Assembly: GCF_965363235.1 (NCBI RefSeq) | Contig: NC_134844.1 | Location: forward strand, 91,288,664 to 91,352,663 | DNA: 64,000 bases | Source of the DNA: Mytilus galloprovincialis | Taxonomy: Eukaryota > Mollusca > Bivalvia > Mytilida > Mytilidae | Reading direction: 5' to 3' | Part shown: positions 22,101 to 37,100 of the stretch, piece after piece | How the letters are laid out: each line of letters opens with the position of its first letter | Position numbering within the stretch: the first letter of the stretch is position 1 | The notes under the pieces: generated by a model | Told to the model about the DNA's origin: nothing | The model's input: the letters and a program-made list of their open reading frames with translations, nothing else | Database searches by the model: none | Translations under genes and position numbers: made by a program

Positions 22101-25100
22101 TTGGGCCCCTTATTCCTAAAAACCTGTTGAGACCAAAACTCCCAAAATCAAACCCAACCTTCCTTTTATGGTCATAAACCTTGTGTTTAAATTTCAAAGA
22201 TTTCTATTTACTTATACTAAAGTTATGGTGCGAAAACCAAAAATAATGCTAACTTGGGCCCCTTTTTGGCCCTTAATTCCTAAACTGTTCAGACCTCAAC
22301 TCCCAAAATCAATCCCAACCTTCCTTTTGTGGTCATAACCCTTGTGTTTAAATTTCATTGATTTCTATTTACTTATACTAAAGTTATTGTGCGAAAACCA
22401 AGAATACTGCTTATTTGGGGCCTTTTTTGGCCCTTAATTCCTAAACTGTTTGAACTAAAACTCCCAAAATCAATCCCAACCTTCCTTTTGTGGTCATAAG
22501 CCTTGTGTAAAAATTTCATAGATTTCTATTTACTTAAACTAAAGTTATAGTGCGAAAACCAAGAAAATGCTTATTTGGGCCCTTTTTGGCCCCTAATTCC
22601 TAAAATTTTGGGACCAAAACTCCCAAAATCAATCCCAACCTTCCTTTTGTGGTTATAAACCTTGTGTTAAAATTTCATAGAGTTCTATTCATTTTTACTA
22701 AAGTTAGAGTGCGAAAACTAAAAATATTCGGACGACGACGATGACGCAAGACGACGCAGGACGACGACGCCAAAGTGATAGCAATATACGACGAACAATT
22801 AAAATTTTTGCGGTCGTATAAAAATTGAACCCCACCAATTTTTTTTCACCTCCCCCTTTCCCTTATTCCAAAAATGATCTCAATTCAAATTTCTAATGGA
22901 GTTTTCAACAATAACTACTCATTTAAATACATCATAAAATATAAAATGTCATACAGTCATGATTTAAGTTGATTTAACTACTATTATGGACAAAGAAAGA
23001 TAACTCCAATGCAACATTTTATATAGGCAAATTTCCAATGAAGTTCATTAAACTAAGGGTTTTGGCAAATTTCCAATGGAATTTATTTATGACAAAGTTT
23101 TTGGCAAATTTCCAATATACATAATTTAAGAGCAGTTTAGGTGAGCTATTCAAATGAGTTTCAATTACCAACCTTACACTGCTTTTCAATTATATGTTGT
23201 ACTTAAGTAATTGTCCATTAACAGGGAAACCCTTTTCCCCCCTTTTTAGCACCTTATTCCTTAACGGTTTGAGCCATGACTCCCAAAGACTTCTTACCAT
23301 CCATTTGTGGTATTCCAATATCCAAAATCTTAATACATGGTTAGAATCATCATATCAAAGAACCCCAAGAATTCTATTTTTGATGAAATAAAAAAAAAAT
23401 CAATTTTGGACCCTTTAGACCTCAATGTGGACCAATTTGATAATCGGTCCTAAATATTAAAAATCTAAATACATGGTTAGATTCAGCATATTGAAGAACT
23501 CAATATATTGAATTTTTGTTGAAATCAAACAAAAGTTTAATTTTGGACCCTGATTTGGACCAACTTGTAAACTGGGCCCATAATAAAAAACTAAGTAGAC
23601 TACATGTTTAGATTCAGCATATCAAAGAACCCCAAGAATTCAATTTTTGTTAAAAAAACAAACTAAGTTTAATTTTGGATCCTTTGGACCTTAATGTATA
23701 CTTATTTGAAAATGGGACCAAAAATTAAGAATCTAAATACATGGTTAGATTCGGTATATCAAAGAACCCCAATAGTTCAATTTTTGATGAAATCAAACAA
23801 AGTTTAATTTTGGACCCTTTTGTCCCCTTATTTGTTGGGAACAAAACTCCCAAAATCAATCCAAACCTTCCTTTTGTGGTCATAAACCTTGTGTTAAAAT
23901 TTCATAGATTTCTATTAACTTTTACTAAAGTTATTGTGCAAAAACCAAGCAAAATGCTTATTTTGGGCCCTTTTTGGCCCCTAATTCCTAAACTGTTGGG
24001 ACTCTAAACTCTTAAAATCAATCCCAACCTTCCTTTTGTGGTCATAGACCTTATGTTGAAATTTTATAGTTTTCTGTTTACTTATTCTAAAGTTATTGTG
24101 CGAAACCAAGAAAAATGCTTATTTGGGCCCTTTTTGGCCCCTAATTCCTAAACTGTTGGGACCAAAACACCCAAAATCAATCCCAACCTTCCTTTTGTGG
24201 TCATAAACCTTGTGTTTAAATTTCATGGATTTCTATTTTACTTTTACTAAAGTTAAGAGTACTAAAACCAAATGTTTTCGAACGATGACGACACCGCCAA
24301 CGTGATACAAATATACGACCAAAACATTTTTCAATTTTTGCGGTCGTATAAAAATGACAATATAAACGATATTCTTGTCAACACCAAAGTGCTGACTACT
24401 GAGCTGGTGATACACTCGGGGAAAAACGTCCACCAGCAGGTGGCATCGACCCAGTGGTGTAAATAGTTATCAAAGGTACCAGGATTATAATTTAATATAC
24501 AAATGAATCATCAGTGATGCTCAGATCAAAATAGTTGTAAAGTCAAACAAGTACAAAGTTCGGTACTGGCATGAAAATACGGATTTTTTGTTAAAATTTG
24601 CTGTAACAGTTACAAAACGATAAAAATTATTATAAATTAAGGAATGTATCTCCCTCATGCAAAGCTCTGATTCCTATAACTGATTTGGCTATACTTTTTG
24701 GACCTTTTGGATTATAGGGGAAGCACTAATGACAGGACGATTGCACGGATAGTGACAGGACGGTTGACCGGACGACACATAAATAGTCATAATTTTTTTG
24801 TTATTCAATAGATTTGTTTACTATTTGTAGACCTTAAAGATATTAAAATATATTTTATGAAAATCAAACAAAATAAGTGAAAAAAAATATTTTTGAGCAA
24901 ATAAAGTTGACCGGACGGTATTCATACTCGCCGTTATACGCTATACATATATTCAACTGGTCGGCAACAAGTGTTAATATCTCTTTTATTTTACAATATT
25001 TGTCAACAAAATTCCGGAATCTGTGAGAATAATAAATATTGGATACGAAAATATAAATTTAAAAGTTAAAAAAAATGTTTTTCTCCATAAAAAGTTGACC

Positions 25101-28100
25101 GGACGGTATTCACATCGCCGATGTACACGTTAATTATATTGAACTGATAAAAAAGTGTTAATATCTCCTTTTTTTACAATATTTTTACACGAAACTAAGA
25201 AATCTACGAGATCAATAAATACTTGATATAAAAATATGAACTTTATAGTACATAAAAATGTTTTTCTTCAAAAAAAGTTGACCGGACGGAATTCACTTTC
25301 GCCGATATATATGCTTTAAATATACTGAAATGATCGACACAATGTTAATATCTCTTTTATTTTACCATATTTGTCCATGAAATTAAGAAATTTTGGAGAT
25401 TTATAAATATGTTATACGAAAATATCAAATGTATAGTAAAAAAATATATTTTTGAGCGAATAAAATTGACCGGACGGAATTCACATTTGCCGATATATAT
25501 CATGTATATGCTTTAAATATATTGTACTGATCGACACGTGTTAAATATCTATCCATGAAATTAATGAATCTGTGAGCTTTATAAATATACACTTTATACT
25601 AAAAACTTTGAGCCCAAAATGTCGACCTGAGTAAGTTCACCAGCACACTAGAAGACCTAATATTTAAAATATTAATTATTTAATTAAGATTACTATCTAT
25701 AATTTTGACACCTGTCGTAATCACCAATCAAGCCAATAATCATGTCATTTAAGTTTTCACACCTGAGACATCAAATACATTTAATTGAATTAACTTATTA
25801 ATCTGTTGGCAATTAGAGGGATCTGGTGGCCGTTCATGAAAAAATATTACGCAAAATCGTGAATCCTGAGAGTTTCGCAGACTCTTAGGAGGCACAATTA
25901 TTTGAGTGTCCCTACCCTTGGCACATCAGGCTCCAAAAACACTAGTCAAGTAAAAGACATCAGCCAAGTTGAAAACACCAGCCAAGTTGAAAACACCAGC
26001 CAAGTTAAAAACACCTTCAAAACAGAAGGCTGTATCAACACCAAAATCTACTAAGATTGAGGTATGCTGCTAATGGCAGTCAAGATCATCAGATACTTCT
26101 TACTCAGTAGTGACAGTCCACCGGCTTCCGTGAAGACAAGATTTCTTGGTTTAATGGGAAAAAATAGATATTAGCACTTGTGTCGATCCTGTTAATATAT
26201 TTAAAACCAGACACATAAATTACACCTATAGACTCTATTAGATTTGTGAATCTGTAAACAAGTATCATATGTCTCTGTCAAATTACATCGGCAAATGTGA
26301 ATTCAGTCCGGTCAACTTTATTTGGTTTTTTTCAAGAAAGTTTATATTTTCATATGATATATTTATTGATGTCGCAAATTTCCCAGTTTCATGACTTAAA
26401 TTAACCTCTTAAATATTGTTAATCTTAAATTTTTTTGATTAACATCTATAACTAGTTATAGTAGTCTCAGTTAACTACATGTTTAATCAACGTGTACATC
26501 GGAGAATGTGAACACCGTCCGGTTAATTTGTTTGGCAGAAAAACATTTTTGTTTATCATGAAGTTTATATTTTCGTATAATATATTTATTAATCTCATAG
26601 ATTCCTGAATTTCATGGACGAATATTGTAAAACAAAAGAGATATTAACACTTGTGTTGATCATTTCAATATATTTAAAGCATAAATCGGCAAATGTTAAT
26701 ACCATCCGGTCAATTTTTTATAGCAGAAAAACTTTTTTTTTTTATAAATTTATATTTTCGTATAATTTATTAATAAATCTTACAGATTCCTGAATTTCTT
26801 GGACACATATTGTAAAGCAAAAGAGATATTAACACTTGTTGCCGACCAGTTGAATATATGTATAACGTGTAACGGCGAGTGTGAATACCGTCCGGTCAAC
26901 TTTATTTGCTCAAAAATATTTTTTTTCACTTATTTTGTTTGATTTTCATAAAATATATTTTAATATCTTTAAGGTCTACAAATAGTAAACAAATCTATTG
27001 AATAACAAAAAAGTTATGACTATTTACATGTCGTCCGGTCAACCGTCCTGTCACTATCCGGGCAGTCGTCCTGTCATTAGTGCAACCCGGATTATAGCTC
27101 TTCATCTTTTATATAAGCTTTGGATTTGAAATATGTTGGCCACGAGCATCACTGAAGAGACATGTATTGTCGAAATGCGCATCTGGTGCAAGAAAATTGG
27201 TACCATTAATTTTATTACTTCCACTGGGTCGATGCCTCTCCTGGTGGATTATTAGTCCCCGAGGGTATCACCAGCCTAGTAGCCAGTACTTCGGTACTGG
27301 CATGAAAATACGGATTTCTTGTGTTATTAAAATATGCTGTTACAAAATGATAGAAATTATTATAAATTAAGAAAAGTATCTCCCTCATGCAAAGCTCTGA
27401 TTAATTTCACGGATTTGGCTATAGTTTTTTTTGGACCTTTTGGATTATAGCTCTTCATCTTTTATATAAGCTTTGGATTTCAAAATTTTGGCCACGAGCA
27501 TCACTGAAGAGACATGTATTGTCGAAATGCGCATCTGGTGCAAGAACATTGGTACCGTTAATTTTATTACTACCACTAGGTCGATGCCTCTGCTGGTGGA
27601 CTATTAGTCTCCGAGGGTATCACCAGCCTAGTAGCCAGTACTGCGGTACTGGCATGAAAATACGGATTTTTGGTGTTATTAAAATTTTCTGTTACAAAAT
27701 AATAGAAATTATTATAAATTAAGGAATGTATTTCCCTCATACAAAGCTCTGATTAATTTCACGGATTTGGCTATACTTTTTGGACCTTTTTGATTATAGC
27801 TCTTCATCTTTTATATAAGCTTTGGATTTCAAATATTTTGTCCACGAGCATCACTGAAGAGACATGTATTGTTGAAATGCGCATCTGGTGCAAGAAAATT
27901 GGTATATTTTTTTTTATTGAAGAGCATTGAGGACCCAAAATTAAAAAAAAAGTTGTGCCAAATACGGCTAAGGTTATCTTAATACAGTATGTCTATTTTG
28001 AGTGAATATGTAACAAGATTTAATAATTATTCAGTATACAACCTTCTTTGCTTGTGTTTATAATAAACCCTTCAGTCATACCTTCAGTATCAGCAGATGC

Positions 28101-31100
28101 TGATGTTGGACTTGGACTGATTTCGTGTGAATCAGATTTCAAATCATTAGCGATGTCTTCGTATCCATAAATAAGTAATCCAACAACAAACACACTGTAA
28201 GCGGGTTCTCCCCTTTTAATAACAATATTAAGCAATGCTTTATTCTGATCATCTTGTCCAGCATGTCGTTCAATACGGCGTCTGTCATCTACTGATATCA
28301 CCAATTGGGTCATCATGTGATCTAAAATCTGGCTGGTTTGTATATCCTGTATGATTCTGTCTGCATTATCTCTGATTTTATCTGAAATAAATAAATAAAA
28401 AGTACTGTAACCTTCTTAATGACTGTTATGTAAAAATGCCCAGAATAACCTGAAATATTTTAAATATTCCACTGAAATTATAATATTATACACCTGAACA
28501 TCTATGACAACAGATACTTATTCCAATGTTCAGTTTGTTATTTGTCTCCCATCTTGCATTGGAATTGAATAACATTCTTACTTGATTCATCTCAAATATC
28601 ATAGTTTCATCAAAACTTTTGATTTTTTCAAACCTGTATACCACCATTTCACATGAAGAAAAGGAAAAATGATCTGTAAGTAATAATCCACTATTTGTAT
28701 TAAACGTAAAAATTTGTAAGGGTTCCACGGAACCCAGTGTCTCGCCTACTTTTTCTGTTAATCGCAGGTTCAACAAAAATGAGGAAATAAATCAATTAAA
28801 ATATTCCTCTTGATACTATCTTTTGATTGTTAGAAGATTCTTTCTAAGTTTGGTAAAAATCCAGGATAGTTTATGTATCTAATAAATGTTTAAAAACATT
28901 AACTGCAGACTGAATGTGATGTTAACTGGAATAAAACAAATTTCCTTCTAGATACTAGTATTTGATCATAAACAAGATTCTGTCCAAGTTTGGTACAAAT
29001 CCAAAATAGTATAAGAAGGTTATTAAAATTTTAAAAAGTTTAACCACAGAGTGAATGTGTTGTTTCCTGGCAGAAAATCTAAGTCCATTCAAAAGTAAAA
29101 TACGGAAAAAATGGATTTATTTTTTCACAAAATTTACATCTTGATGATATCTTATGATCATAAACAAGCTTCTGTCCAAGTTTGGTAAAAATCCAGGATA
29201 GTTTGAGAAATATTTTAAAATTTCAAAAACTTTAACCAAAGAGTGAATGTGTTGTTTCCTGGCAGAAAATCTAAGTCCATTTAAAAGTAAAATAAGGATT
29301 TATTTTTTACAAAATTTCCTTCTAGATACTAGCTTTGATCATAAACTAGCTTCTGTCCAAGTTTGGTACAAGTTTGATAATGTAGGAAGCATCTAATTTC
29401 TAAGTCTATCATTTATTAAATATCCTCTTAATAGATGTTAATTCCCGAATGATTAGTTTGACACAACTATATACCACTATTAAATACCTGTAACAGTTTC
29501 CACATCTTTCATTGTTTTTGGATCCACATCCTTCACAACGTTCTCTAAACCGTTTGCTCCTCTCCCAATATTTACTAAAGCTTCTTCAAGCACCCGTATT
29601 ATAGGTTTCACTCTTCTGTCTTTCCTCCAAGTAAATAATACTTCTTTATTCTGGGCTGGCGAATCACGATTGTATTTCACTTTTATGTTCTCTATATCTG
29701 TGATTAACAATCCAAGTTCTGTTCCTAGCTGAAAGACCATATTTCCAATCAATGGTGCTACTTTATCTAATATTTCATCTGTAGGAATGCAATCTAAGAT
29801 ATCACCAGGGATACCTACAAGAGAAAAAAAATATCCAAAATATTTCCAAATAAAAATTCAGACTGACTTGAATATTAAAGGTGTAAAACTTATTGATTGA
29901 TTTGTTAAATTGTTTTCACACAAAGAAAATAATACAAGTACCTATAATAACACTTCTGTATCATGATGTTTAATTGAAAGTATATAGTTTACTTAAATGA
30001 TTTATTATTTCTAAAGAGAGGACATAACAAAGTCATCAAAGATCACAAACAAATAATTTTGAAATAATAGACGTCAATAGAAATTTGACGAAATATAAGT
30101 AAATCTGAAAGAAAATCTTAGTATTTCGAATGCTTTTACGGTGTTAAGAACAATTATAACAAATAGATACACATGGTACATCTCAAAGTATATTATGGTT
30201 CATCATAACAAATAGATACACATGGTACATCTCAAAGTATATTATGGTTCATCATAACAAATAGATACACATGGTACATCTCAAAGTATATTATGGTTCA
30301 TCATAACAAATAGATACACATGGTACATCTCAAAGTATATTATGGTTCATAATAACAAATATATACACATGGTACATCTCAAAGTATATTATGGTTCATC
30401 ATAACAAATAGATACACATGGTGCATCTCAAAGTATTTTATGAGGACAGACAAGCATATGCAGTTGGAGAAGTTTAAAATCTTAGCTTCCACTAAAGTTA
30501 AATGCATTTAGTGTTCGCTAGGGTGAGCTGACATTTCAGCTGATGAAGTTAGTATCAAGACATGAAATGTCATTATTCTTTTTATTGGAAATTAATTAAT
30601 ATGATTTTTTGATTGTTGAAAATATGAAGTAAAATGTCATATCTAAATATTAGGGAAATATCATGGTATACTCCTGTTCATGAGAGTAATACAAGCAACA
30701 TGCACAATATCAAGAAATGTATTATTGGCAGTTTGTCATCACAATATTAAGGAGTATATTGAAATAAAATTTCTTTTGTAGGGGCTTTACTCATTTACAA
30801 ATAATTTATCAGTACTAATTCTAAAATTTGACAGAGACCTTGATGATATAATCCTATGATATGAATTTCATGAAATGTTGGCATTCATTTCTTTCAAAGG
30901 GGCATTACTCTTCTAAAAATATTTGATCGGCACTGATTTTCAAACTGGCCCAAGAAATTGCTGATATAAACATATGACATGAGCTTCATAAGAATATGAC
31001 AAGAATTGTTAACATAAAAGTGCTTAATAAAAGCAAAAGAAGTACACCGCTGTTCAAAAGTCATAATTCGATTCAACAAAAAAAAACATATCCGGGTATC

Positions 31101-34100
31101 AAACTAAACCATAAGGAAACTCATCAACTATAAGAGGAAAACCACGGAACAACAGAAACATTGAACTACACAAGCAAACATACATAGAAATGGACAGTAT
31201 GATATGATAAAATGGTTGATTGAACCTCGATATATGGCTAGCTTAACCTGTTGCTCATATAGCAATGCTAACAATGCTAGACAGGAATACTGTACAAACA
31301 AACGCAAGAACACTCAACACAGAGAAACACATACAAACAAATATGTAAATTACAACATATAAACCGCAGAGTATCGACAGACACCTCCATTAATTTACTA
31401 CAGCGCACCAGGACAACACAACAAAAAATAAACTGCGCGTCACATGTAAGGATTAACACCACAAATACTGAAATAATTTTTGTGACGATTTTATTTCCGA
31501 AAGAATTTTTTTTTTTTTAAAAAACATTGTAGATTTTTTTTTTTATTTTATAGACACTTTCATAAGTATTACATTTTTTTGACAAGAATATTAAAATTAT
31601 CATTGTGTTGGTGATGACGTTATTATTTGTATTTTCTAACCATGTTGCAAATTGCAAATTGCTTGTTCTTCCAATTCAAAACTGTGTATAAACAAACAAA
31701 AACATCCTAAGCATATAGTGGTTCTAAACTGAAAATCATTAAAATGAAGTAGCTGAGCATGTAAGACCAAACAGGAAATTTATAAAATTTCAATCCTGGT
31801 ATCTATGATGAGTTTATTTACAACCACTGAGTTGATGCCACTGCTGGTGGAGTTTTAATTCCCCGAGGGTATCACAAGCCCAGTAGTCAGCACTTTTGTG
31901 TTGACTTGAGTTATCATTGATTGATATGTTCATAATTGTAAATTTACTGTTAACAAAACTTTAAATTTTTGAAATGCTAGGGCTTTTCTACCTCACGAAT
32001 AGATTACCTTAGCAGTATTTGGCAAACCTTTTAGGAATTTTTGGTCCTGAATGCTCTTCAACTTCGTACTTTATTTGTCCTTTTTAACATTTTTTTTATG
32101 AGAGTCACAGTCACTGATCAGACTTTTGTAGACGAAACGTGCGTACATATAAAATTCCAATTCGGGTTTCCATGATGAGTTTATTTACATGGAAACAAAC
32201 AACCTGAACCCACAACACCGAAGACAAACCACGAGTTACTCGACTATACCGACAATAAGACATATGTAAAATGAAACACAAATACTAAATTCAAACCAAG
32301 AAAAAAAAAAGACAAAATATCTGCACAAAATAACCTATCAGACCTAGAATTACAAGAAAGTAACAACAAAATCCCCAAAAGCGGGATAAATAAATAATAC
32401 TGAACCACATCATCTCCAACAGCAAACATAAGATACAAAAAAATATCTAATCGGACTTCAAGAAAGAAACATCAAAACTAAATAGTAACATGGATGCTGG
32501 ATATAAATACAGAGACACGTCGTATAGCAATGCAAATTAACACTCAGCATAACAGTCATACTTAGAATCCTTTTTGGTACAAGGCAGACTAGACAACGTA
32601 CATTGCAAATCACAATCTAAGACGTGGTAAAAGATTAACCAATTCGTGATGGTGTCCATAAAATTTGCAGACTGTAATTTGTTATCTTTTTACCTAATAA
32701 ATCTGTTAGGGCGGTTTCTATCCCATCGAACTAGCGATAAATAATACTGCAGATACAGTTAAGTCGGCCTCATATCGTGACTTAGAAATTGACAATGAGG
32801 GTCGGTTGAAAACAAAACAAAAGAGATGATTTCAGCTTTCCAATTGTGAACTTTCCATTTTTAAGTAGCAACATTCCAGCAGCACCTGCATACGGTGTAT
32901 ATATCTCCAAATTGATAGGATATTCCCGTGCTTGCATTTCCTATCATGATTTTCTTGAAAGAGGGTTGCTGCTCATAAGGAAGCTATTAAACCAAGAGTT
33001 CCAACTGGTGAAGTTGAAATCATCCCTTCGTTAATTTTACGGACGCCATCACGATTTGGTTGACCGTTATGGAATAACCGTTTCACAAATGATATAGGAT
33101 ATGTTCCTTACGTCGTAACTACAATCACCTTCCCTTTCATGAATAAAGACAGGCAACAGTAGTATACCGCTGTTCAAAACTCATAAATCCATGGACAAAA
33201 AAGTCATAATTCAATGAATGTGACCTACCGAATTAGACAATTTACCGGATTTGTTATGACATAAGCAACACGACGGGTGCCACATGTGGAGCAGGATCTA
33301 CTTAGCTTTTCAGAGCACCTGAGATCACCCCTAGTTTTTGGTGGGGTTCGTGCTGTTTATTCTTTAGTTGTCTATGTTGTGTCATGTGTAATATTGTTTT
33401 TCTGTTTGTCTTTTTCATTTTTAGCCATGGCGTTGTCGGTTTATTTTCGATTTATGAGTTTGACTGTCCCTTTGGTATCTTTCGTCCCTCTTTTCTGCAT
33501 AAAGAGCACACTGCTGTAATATCAGTGTCATCTGTCAAAAAGCGTACAAATGAGAACGCTAATGATGCAATTTTTTATATAATTAAAAACCTATTCTTCA
33601 GAGAACAATTGAAGGTCTTTCCACCTCGATAATAAGAATGAAATTTAAAAAATGATGTTAGAAAATGTCAATCCTTGTTGATTTAATTTGGTTCTTCAAA
33701 TTGATATAAAAAAATAAGATTAATAGGTAAATGCAGAAGACTTGATTGTTTTATTATGAATACAAAACAATTTTTAGCAAAGGTCAAAATCTAGAATGTC
33801 AAATTGACCTTTGACCTTGACTTCAATTTCAAGGTCATAGGTCAGTGATCTCAAATCAAAAGACCCCAGGTCAATCATTTGTATGGTTGTGGAGAAATGC
33901 TGATTTCAAATACATAAGGGGAGAAAACTTCTATTAGGGTTAACCAAAACACTTCAACTGAAATACGTTGAAGTTGCGCTTTTTTGTAAACAGTAATTTG
34001 GCAAACAAATCATATCATTAACTGTAACAGTTTCTTTTGAATAACTATAACAAAAAAATTCAAAAATTTACAACATGACCTTGACCTTTGACCTTGACCT

Positions 34101-37100
34101 CAAGTTCCTTCAAATGAACCAAGGTCTTCATATCAAAAGAGTGTAGGCCTCTACGACTTATAACGTATGCATTTATCAAACAAATCGCCTATCTTAAATT
34201 TTCAAAGGGAAATAACTCCAATAAGATGTCTTCCGATCACTCAAGTCAAAACAAACCAAATCATTCTCAAGAGTAGACGAACAATTTGGTGAAAACAGAT
34301 TGCTAAAATCTTTTACGGTTTTAGAGATATAGCGATAACAAGAAAAAGGGGACGCGGGAAGATAACTCCTATAAGAATAAGTGTTCGGTCACACAGGGTG
34401 AGTTTTGAAACCCCCATTACTGTACAACATTATTGTCCAAACTAGAGGCTCTAACGAGCCTGTGTCGCTTACCTTAGTCTATGCGAATATTAAACAAAGG
34501 ACGTAGATGGATTCATGACAAAATTGTGTTTTGGTGATGGTGATGTGTTTGTACATCTTACTTTACTGAACATTCTTCCTGCTCACAATTATCTGTATCT
34601 ATAATGAACTTGGCCCAGTTTAGTTTCAGTTGAAAATGTAAGTAAAAATTTACAAATTTTATGAAAATTGTTAAAAATTGACTATAAAGGGCAATAACTC
34701 CTAAAGGGGTCAACTGAACATTTCAGTCATGTTGACTTATTTGTAAATCTTACTTTGCTGAACATTATTGCTGTTTACAGTTTATCTCTATCTATAATAA
34801 TATTCAAGATAATAACCAAAAATAGCAAAATTTCCTTCAAATTACCAATTCAGGGGCAACAACCCAACAATGGGTTGTCCAATTCATCTGAAAATTTCAG
34901 GGCAAATAAATCTTGACCTGATAAACAATTTTATCCCATGTCAGATATGTCAGATTTGCTCTAAATGCTTCGGTTTCAGAGTTATAAGCCAAAAACTGCA
35001 TTTGACCCCTATGTTTTTATTTTTAGCCATGGCGGCCATCATTGTGGGTCAACAAACACATTTTTTAAACTAGATACCCCAATGATGATTGTGACTAAGT
35101 TTAGTTAAATTTGGCCCAGTAGTTTCAGAGAAGAAGATTTTTGTAAAAGTTAACGACGCCGGACGCCAAGTGATGAGAAAAGCTCACTTGGCCCTTTTGG
35201 CCAGGCCACAATTAAAAGAATGTATGTTTCCCCAAACCCCTACCCACATTTTTGTAGGTGGGTAGGTAGGTAGGGTTTTTTTTTTTTTTTTTTTTTATAT
35301 CTTGATATTTTTTTTAATATCCAACAGAGCTAAACAAATCGTTTATGTGTATGTCTGGCATATATAGCCATCTGTAGCAACTTAAATGTACGTGTTAAAT
35401 TGTCTAAATGTTTGTAGCTCTCTGTGTCAGGTGTCAACTTGACATTAATTTTATTTGATTTCATTTGGATTTGTATCTCGAATTGTTCATGACTGTGATT
35501 TTTTCCCTCTTTGACAGTGATTCTGACTACTAAGTAGCAAACTGTTTTAAATATATATATGCATGTACTGTAGTTGTTCAACCTGAAGAATGTTCCATCA
35601 AACAATTTACCCTCTGACAGCTCAGGACTCAGATTTCATTTTGCTTCTGACATTGAGGAAATCACCAATATTAATTAAAATCAAATTTTCTTGCTTTCCT
35701 CTGAATTTCTTATTGTGACATCTAAAACAACGACAACCATGCCCAATGTCTTTACATAGAAAGAAAACATCTTTTTGGAGATCATTGGAAAAGATGCATA
35801 TTGTCTACATTTGAGAAACAGATTCCAGTGTTCTCCCCAGGATTTTTGGATAGCGCTGTGGTAAGCGCGTGATTTTCCACAATTCTCAGTAACTTTGTCG
35901 CGTCGCGCGGTTGGTTTGTTATTGATTTTTACAGGTTGTGTTTGATAATTCTATAAACAATTGAATACGTGCCACCAGATAAGTTCTTCAATCTTCAATC
36001 TTTGTCGTGATGACAGAGTAATCTCTCTTGTAAATTATCCTCTCTTGTAAAATAATTATCACAAATGTAGTTTCTCCTTTGTACTTATATATTGTAGGTG
36101 GCGCTTTAAAAATATTATAGAATTATTGTATGAAGTGAAATAAATTGAAAAAAAATGGTTTATTAGGTTATTGAAATGGCATGAAAAATTAAAAATATAA
36201 AAAATTTAAAGAAATTTGTATCAAATTATCCACTAAAACGGTTTGTTTCTTCTATGTACTCTGCTAATAGTTGAATGATTGATATTTTCTGCATTTGGCA
36301 AATTGATTGTTAATAAATTATCTAGATCTGTTGGAATTTGTCCTGTTATGAAGTATATTTGATGAAATAATTTGTCTCTGGCATCTGAATACAGGTCACA
36401 TTCAAAAAGGTAGTGTTGTACATTTTCTTTTTGTTTTTTTCAATCTTTTAGGTCTTTCCCTCCCAAATTATCTCCCTTACTGGCTGACATAACTTCCTGT
36501 TTACATTTGTGGCCTTTTTAGCATTAAATACTATTCCTTATCCAAGCCATCCTCTGTTTACATTAAATTTAAAGCAATATTTAAACAATATATATTGATG
36601 ATTGGTTGACAAATATCGATATTCCATATATATCTACACAAAATTTTCGTTTTGTCTTATACCCTTATCCATTTGAAAAAGAGCCACGGATGGACAAGTA
36701 ATCGTAATATACGGGCTTATAATGAATCCTTTGAAAACAGGGTTGCCTCCTTCAAACAATGCAGGTTTGACAGTTCGGTAGTAAACGCGAAAAAGTAATG
36801 ATATAGTCATTGATGGTTCAATCAATGGTCGAGACCACGTTGTCAGAGAAGGGGGTAACACTTCCCTTATATTGTTTAGAAATGAACTTTTCAGCACCTG
36901 AGACATGCATTTAATGTCTCTGTCCATTCCTTTCTTAAGTTTCGGTATCTTTTAAAAGCGAAAAATTGGAGGAAGGAAATGTTAATTTGGCAGTAATAGT
37001 TTTGCAAATGGCCCCATTTTGATCATTTATTGAACTGGTCCCTACGATATTTGACATCGTTGGGTGAATTAACGATCTCTCGGATAAATAAACCAGTCGA

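Larger units (their letters stand above)
20479..24350 (+). mobile_element. Family B repeat element, outer copy
   Basis: It starts CCAGATGCTCCACAGGGCGC and ends TTTTTGCGGTCGTATA. The ends share an inverted subterminal TATACGACCGC. Inside are tandem segments of about 150 bp (GACCAACTTGAAAACTGGGC type) and about 165 bp (CAATCCCAACCTTCCTTTTG type). A younger copy of the same family (20755-22820) is inserted in it. No protein is encoded. The class is unknown. Confidence 0.75.

Noticed and set aside
27167-27722. Two similar 67-residue frames (MSKCASGAR...)
   Set aside because: They are the same stretch of the tandem family C repeat in two units.
30156-30440. 49-bp direct repeats that could be mistaken for a CRISPR array
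   Set aside because: The units are contiguous with no unique spacers, and the window is clearly eukaryotic.
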